The notes beneath the pieces were generated by a model. That model was not told the DNA's origin, did not search any database, and saw only the letters and a list, made by a program, of their open reading frames with translations. Both the position numbers and the translations under genes were made by a program. Source: Chara braunii (Eukaryota > Streptophyta > Charophyceae > Charales > Characeae). Taken from it: DNA of 21,802 nt. Shown here in pieces: positions 18,289 through 21,802 of the stretch; the stretch's first letter is position 1, and each line of letters begins with the position of its first letter. Where the stretch lies: the NCBI GenBank assembly GCA_003427395.1, contig BFEA01000252.1, forward strand, positions 1,572,732 to 1,594,533, given 5' to 3'.

Positions 18289-18866
18289 CTGTCGCGCGCG
18301 GCGGTCCCACACCCAGACGTAAAGTAAAGTTTTTGGTGTTGGACCTCATGGTCGTGTCACGCAGGAGTTTCTTTTTGTCACTTTATGCCATACCAACTCC
18401 GACCGTGCGCGTGTGCTATACCTCTCGCGACTCCCTACGACAGGTTAGGGATCTCGCGAGGTACAACATACCTCCACCTGCGGGAGCTGTCACCATCCCT
18501 TAGGTGGGTGTATCCCTGCTGGGCTACTAACCCACGTGCGAAGGCTTTTACATGCAATCGCAGAGGTAGGCCAACCGAGGTCGTTTTCTCGATCGTCGTA
18601 GCATAGGCATACGCGCGGTAGAACGCCTTAAGACTGACCCGTTATGTCGAGACCGGAGTGCTAACTCCCCGGATCGACTATCTAACCAGGTCGACTTCTC
18701 GGACAGTCTTCCAAGCTTAGCTAACTTGAGACAATGACTCTATGTTTCCTTTGTTGACCTTATGAAAATATCTGAGTCAAACCTTTAGTAATCTCTCATT
18801 CTTCTCAAAAGAAGCCCCAGAGAAATTACTTTCTAGGTACCGACTGACCTACGATCCCATTCACAA

Positions 18867-18870
<4 letters not shown>
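18289..18870. other. Unrecognised sequence beyond the truncated LTR
   Basis: Starts TGTCGCGCGCGG (from 18290) and is comparatively GC-rich to about 18720. Two related ~27-bp words (CCAACCGAGGTCGTTTTCTC near 18572 and CTAACCAGGTCGACTTCTCG near 18686) lie about 115 bp apart. It could be the end of another element nested in the LTR, or sequence joined by deletion. No ORF has a recognisable domain. Confidence 0.4.

Positions 18871-18949
<79 letters not shown>
18871..18949. repeat. (AT)n microsatellite
   Basis: About 39 uninterrupted AT units. It can extrude as a cruciform, and copy number is likely unstable. Confidence 0.99.
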
Positions 18950-18952
<3 letters not shown>

Positions 18953-19960
18953 CAGGGAAGCTGACTGAGCGGTGGACCTCAATTTCACAATTGTCGTGTC
19001 CCTTTGCCCGAATTTCTCAGACGATCCCAAACTCAGAAGACAACACAAGTGTCCAACACCTGTGCAAATGCAAGAAAAACACATACACACATACAAATGC
19101 AGACACAGAATGCCCTACGAGCGTCAACCTTTAAACCATTCATGACAAGCCACTCACTCCCCAAACCCTTAAAAACAACATTCCTTCCTAACCCTGACTC
19201 CTTTTACCCCAGCCCCACACATTTTTAAAGATTCCTAACTGTGATTTGGATAATTTAGGCATAGATATAAAGGGAAGATTTATCTGTTCCCTTCTTAGGT
19301 CTTGTCTTAGGTGTGGATATCAAGCCATGGTGAAAGTTGAGGCGGAGTTCTACCGACCTGTTATCCAGAGATAACAAAATTGTTGCTCTTACGGATTTCC
19401 CGTAAGTTCTCCGAAGTGTCGGAACCTGTAGACACAACACAATCCAAGAGAAACTTAACATCCCTCTTCCCTACTGAGATCTACAAAGTTCCTCCTAGAC
19501 TCTGTGTCTTTTGTCTGACTTCTATCCTTAACTAAATGTTTGGGTTGTTGCCCTTTTCGCTTCAGGTAGTGAATAACAGTTCACTTCCCTTTTACTGTCA
19601 CGACAATTCTCCATACTCCTTTTCACTATCTCATTCTTATCCCTTTTGGGACTATCCGATCTGAGGTCCCTTTCCTTCTCCCAACACACATGATCACATC
19701 ATTAAACCAACTTGTAAAAAAATCTCATGGAAAGAAAAATCAGACAAATGGATAGTCTCTCTCTGAGGCAAGATCTCACTTATCCTTTCTCAGTAGAATC
19801 AGAGATAGTTAGTTACGACCGAACAATGCAGATTGTGGAGAAAGTTAGCGGTCGTATGGCGGACCATTCAGGACATATCCATCCTGTTAAAGGAGCTTTG
19901 TTTGACAAGGGCAAACTTGTGGGTCTTGGTCACTGTGTGCCAAGCACATTTAGCGGTAGG
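18950..19960. other. No recognisable gene
   Basis: Mixed spacer with CA-rich patches (19075-19105) and CT/C-rich patches. A 100-codon plus frame at 19727-20029 runs into the hairpin array and shows no domain. No RNA gene was recognised. Confidence 0.5.
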
Positions 19961-20513
19961 CTTATCCTATGGCTAGCCACTGATAAGGCAGGTGTCCTTG
20001 AAACCTCGCTACTTATTATATCGGATTAGTCACTGATAAGACAGGATTCCCCTGCTACTCTTATCACTGACTAGCCCTCAATAAGTTGGGTGCCCAAGAA
20101 TCCTTACTACTCTTATCACTGACTAAGCCCTAGGATGTTTATTGATAAGGCAGGTGTCCTTGAAACCTCACAACTCTTATATCAAACTAGTCATTGATAA
20201 GACAGGATTCCCCTGCTACTCTTATCACTGGCTAGCCCTCAATAAGACGGGTATCCAAGGGTCCTTGCTTACTCTTACCACTGAAAAGAATGTTAGGTTT
20301 AGTCAGTGATAAGGCAGGTGTCCTTGAAACCTCACAACTCTTATATCAGACTTGTCGCTGATAAGACAGGATTCCCCTGCTACTCTTCTCAGTGGCTAGC
20401 CCTCAATAAGGCGGGTGCCCAAGGATCCTTACTACTTTTACTGCTGAAAAGAATGTAAGGCTTATCGGAGGTAAGGCAGGTTTTCGTTGCTATTCTTACC
20501 TCCACACAAGTCT
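19961..20513. repeat. Array of ~54-bp hairpin subunits in ~162-bp higher-order units
   Basis: TGATAAGGCAGGTGTCCTTG recurs at 19981, 20143 and 20308, with a diverged form near 20470 (steps 162, 165, 162). Within each unit the AATAAG/GATAAG word recurs about every 54 bp (19982, 20035, 20090, 20144), giving three subunit types (GGCAGGTGTCC, GACAGGATTCCCC, GGCGGGTGCCC). Each subunit opens with CTGATAAG-like and closes with CTTATCACTG-like sequence, so it can fold as a stem of roughly 15-20 bp with a short CAGG/CCTG inner pairing. Confidence 0.93.
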
Positions 20514-21160
20514 TATCAACGGATTCAGTTATCGCCTTTGTTGGCACTCGCCTTGAACCGTTGTCAGTTTCGGAAACTTATTCTCAGATCAGGCGTATGA
20601 CAAAAATTAAACGACAAGAAACATCATCGTTGCATTCAATCACAACAAGCTGACCCAATGAATACCCATCATCATTAGGCGACGTATAGAGAGAAGAATA
20701 TGAAAAATCGATCCCCTTTGCATCCACATCCCCAAAGAACACCCACATAGTAAGATCGTTGTACCCTCGTTACTAACATAGTCATAGGTAGCAGCCTAAA
20801 GGTTACAGATTTAGGGTTTAAGGTTTTAGGGTTTATAATCAAGTACGCATACCTCAGTGTTCCCTGCCTCCAGAGTTCCGCCTGAACTTCGGCAGAGCTC
20901 CCGCAATCGCTCTGTCATTGGTCATACACAACTCATGCAATCGATTGTTGGGCTCTTAGGGTTAGCTGAGGTAAGGGTTAACTCAACGGGGATCAAGCCC
21001 TAATCAATAAGTCGAATAGCATGGATCTGAGAGGTCCACACAAAGACAAGTATGGAGGAGGATGGAGGAGGTGGGCACCATGATAGCGCTTCCCTCCTCT
21101 CCAATGCCCCATACTTTCCTTCTCTGTCTCTGTATGATGCCTAATGATAACAATCAGAAA
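20514..21160. other. No recognisable gene
   Basis: Mixed spacer containing the telomere-like heptamers at 20810-20835 and otherwise nothing recognised. Confidence 0.5.
20810..20835 (+). repeat. Degenerate telomere-type heptamers
   Basis: TTTAGGG, TTTAAGG, TTTTAGGG and TTTA run consecutively, i.e. three variants of the plant telomere heptamer TTTAGGG. This is too short for a telomere and fits an interstitial relic or a telo-box. Confidence 0.6.

Positions 21161-21232
<72 letters not shown>
21161..21232. repeat. (AAT)n microsatellite
   Basis: About 24 AAT units. Frames through it encode poly-Asn or poly-Ile and are artefacts. Confidence 0.99.
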
Positions 21233-21233
<1 letters not shown>

Positions 21234-21726
21234 TACTCAGGGTCGACAATTGGTGGCGGCCAGGTAAGTTCTCTCCCGTTCTCGGCGTCAGTCTCCCTAT
21301 GTTTCACTTTGTATCCGTTCCCTTAGGATATATGTGCCTCTTTTGTCACCATGTATGCGACCCTGTGTATTTGTGTGATACGGTGCACGTTGCATATCAT
21401 AAGGGTGCAGACCAGAGCAAGAACTGACCTCTCTCTCTCATAGTACACGACAACACAGCGGAAGGCAGAAATACTAGTAATCAGACCAATCAATGTCGAA
21501 ATGCAAACCAAGCATACATCACCATCATCGCGGTTATGAAGGGCCTTGGCGCTCATACAGGAGGAATGCGCCAGTCCCAAACGTACACAGACGAGGACGA
21601 GGGCGATCAGACTAAGAAAGAGATATGGAACAACAGCCTCACTATCTTTGTGTGTATGTCTCACCGCGTGTGCGTGTCACATTGCACTGCGAGTCTCTGT
21701 GTATGTCACAGTGGCTGTGTACCTGT
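21233..21726. other. No recognisable gene
   Basis: Mixed sequence turning TG-rich on the plus strand. CAGGTAAGT at 21260-21268 is a perfect 5' splice-site consensus, but no coding exon precedes it. Confidence 0.45.
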
Positions 21727-21778
21727 CTGCCGAATCTGCTTATCTGTCTGGTCTGCCTAATTTGCTTGTCTGTCTGGT
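21727..21778. repeat. 26-bp tandem duplication
   Basis: CTGCCGAATCTGCTTATC... at 21727-21752 and CTGCCTAATTTGCTTGTC... at 21753-21778 differ at three positions, both ending TGTCTGGT. They lie in a TGTCTG-rich stretch reaching the window end. Confidence 0.88.
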
Positions 21779-21802
21779 CGGTTTGTCCGTCCTTTTATCA
21801 AA

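Noticed and set aside
10225-18293. Five-base target-site duplication around the retrotransposon
   Set aside because: ATTTT before 10230 and CTGTC after 18288 do not match; the right end is truncated, so none is expected there.
19940-19965. Far end of a second element nested in the 5' LTR, from AGCAC and GCGGTAGG near 19948-19960
   Set aside because: Only short words agree, and one is in the wrong orientation to continue the LTR.
19727-20029. 100-codon plus-strand frame
   Set aside because: Runs into the hairpin array and shows no family features.
19961-20513. CRISPR-like array
   Set aside because: Repeats are contiguous, diverged and hairpin-shaped without unique spacers, and the window is eukaryotic.
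21062-21427. Frames with poly-Asn or poly-Ile
   Set aside because: Products of the (AAT)n microsatellite read in different frames.

Overview
The window looks like nuclear DNA from a green-lineage eukaryote and is made almost entirely of repeats. No intact host gene can be supported. Three things point to plants or streptophyte algae: a Ty3/gypsy element with a tRNA-iMet-type primer-binding site and a chromodomain-like pol C-terminus, degenerate TTTAGGG telomere-type heptamers near 20.8 kb, and long simple-sequence tracts. The Gag and integrase C-terminal wording recalls retrotransposon proteins I associate with charophytes such as Chara. That is memory, not a search, so the organism call is tentative.

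Left part (1-10229). A (CT)n tract and short pyrimidine-rich repeats are followed by an AT-rich foldback repeat (1291-1726). A decayed nuclear LSU rRNA fragment covering the D3 region lies on the minus strand (2208-2538), and a 74-bp tandem duplication runs off its 3' end. Next come short foldback-family arms, an 81-bp minisatellite (about 4029-5802) with internal inversions, two related ~140-bp foldback elements (7041-7180, 7751-7885) and an array of self-complementary 147-bp units (8727-9418). A second copy of the AT-rich foldback repeat (9793-10229), inverted relative to the first, ends exactly at the next feature.

Centre (10230-18288). A Ty3/gypsy LTR retrotransposon lies on the minus strand. 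Reading plus coordinates left to right: a full 3' LTR of 1061 bp (10230-11290), a polypurine tract, pol (integrase with chromodomain-like tail, RNase H, reverse transcriptase, protease), gag, a ~1.3-kb leader, a PBS (17806-17820) and a 5' LTR of which only 465 bp remain (17824-18288). Four in-frame stops and about four frame changes break gag-pol, so the copy is dead. The outer part of the 5' LTR, where U3 should be, is gone and the expected target-site flank is not seen.

Right part (18289-21802). Unrecognised sequence, an (AT)n tract, an array of ~54-bp hairpin-forming subunits in ~162-bp higher-order units (19961-20513), telomere-like heptamers, an (AAT)n tract and a pyrimidine/TG-rich end with a 26-bp duplication.

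The recurring theme is self-complementarity: at least four unrelated repeat families here are organised as inverted repeats. They could be foldback transposon debris or sources of hairpin RNA, but nothing shows a coordinated system. Identities and family names are by eye and memory only.
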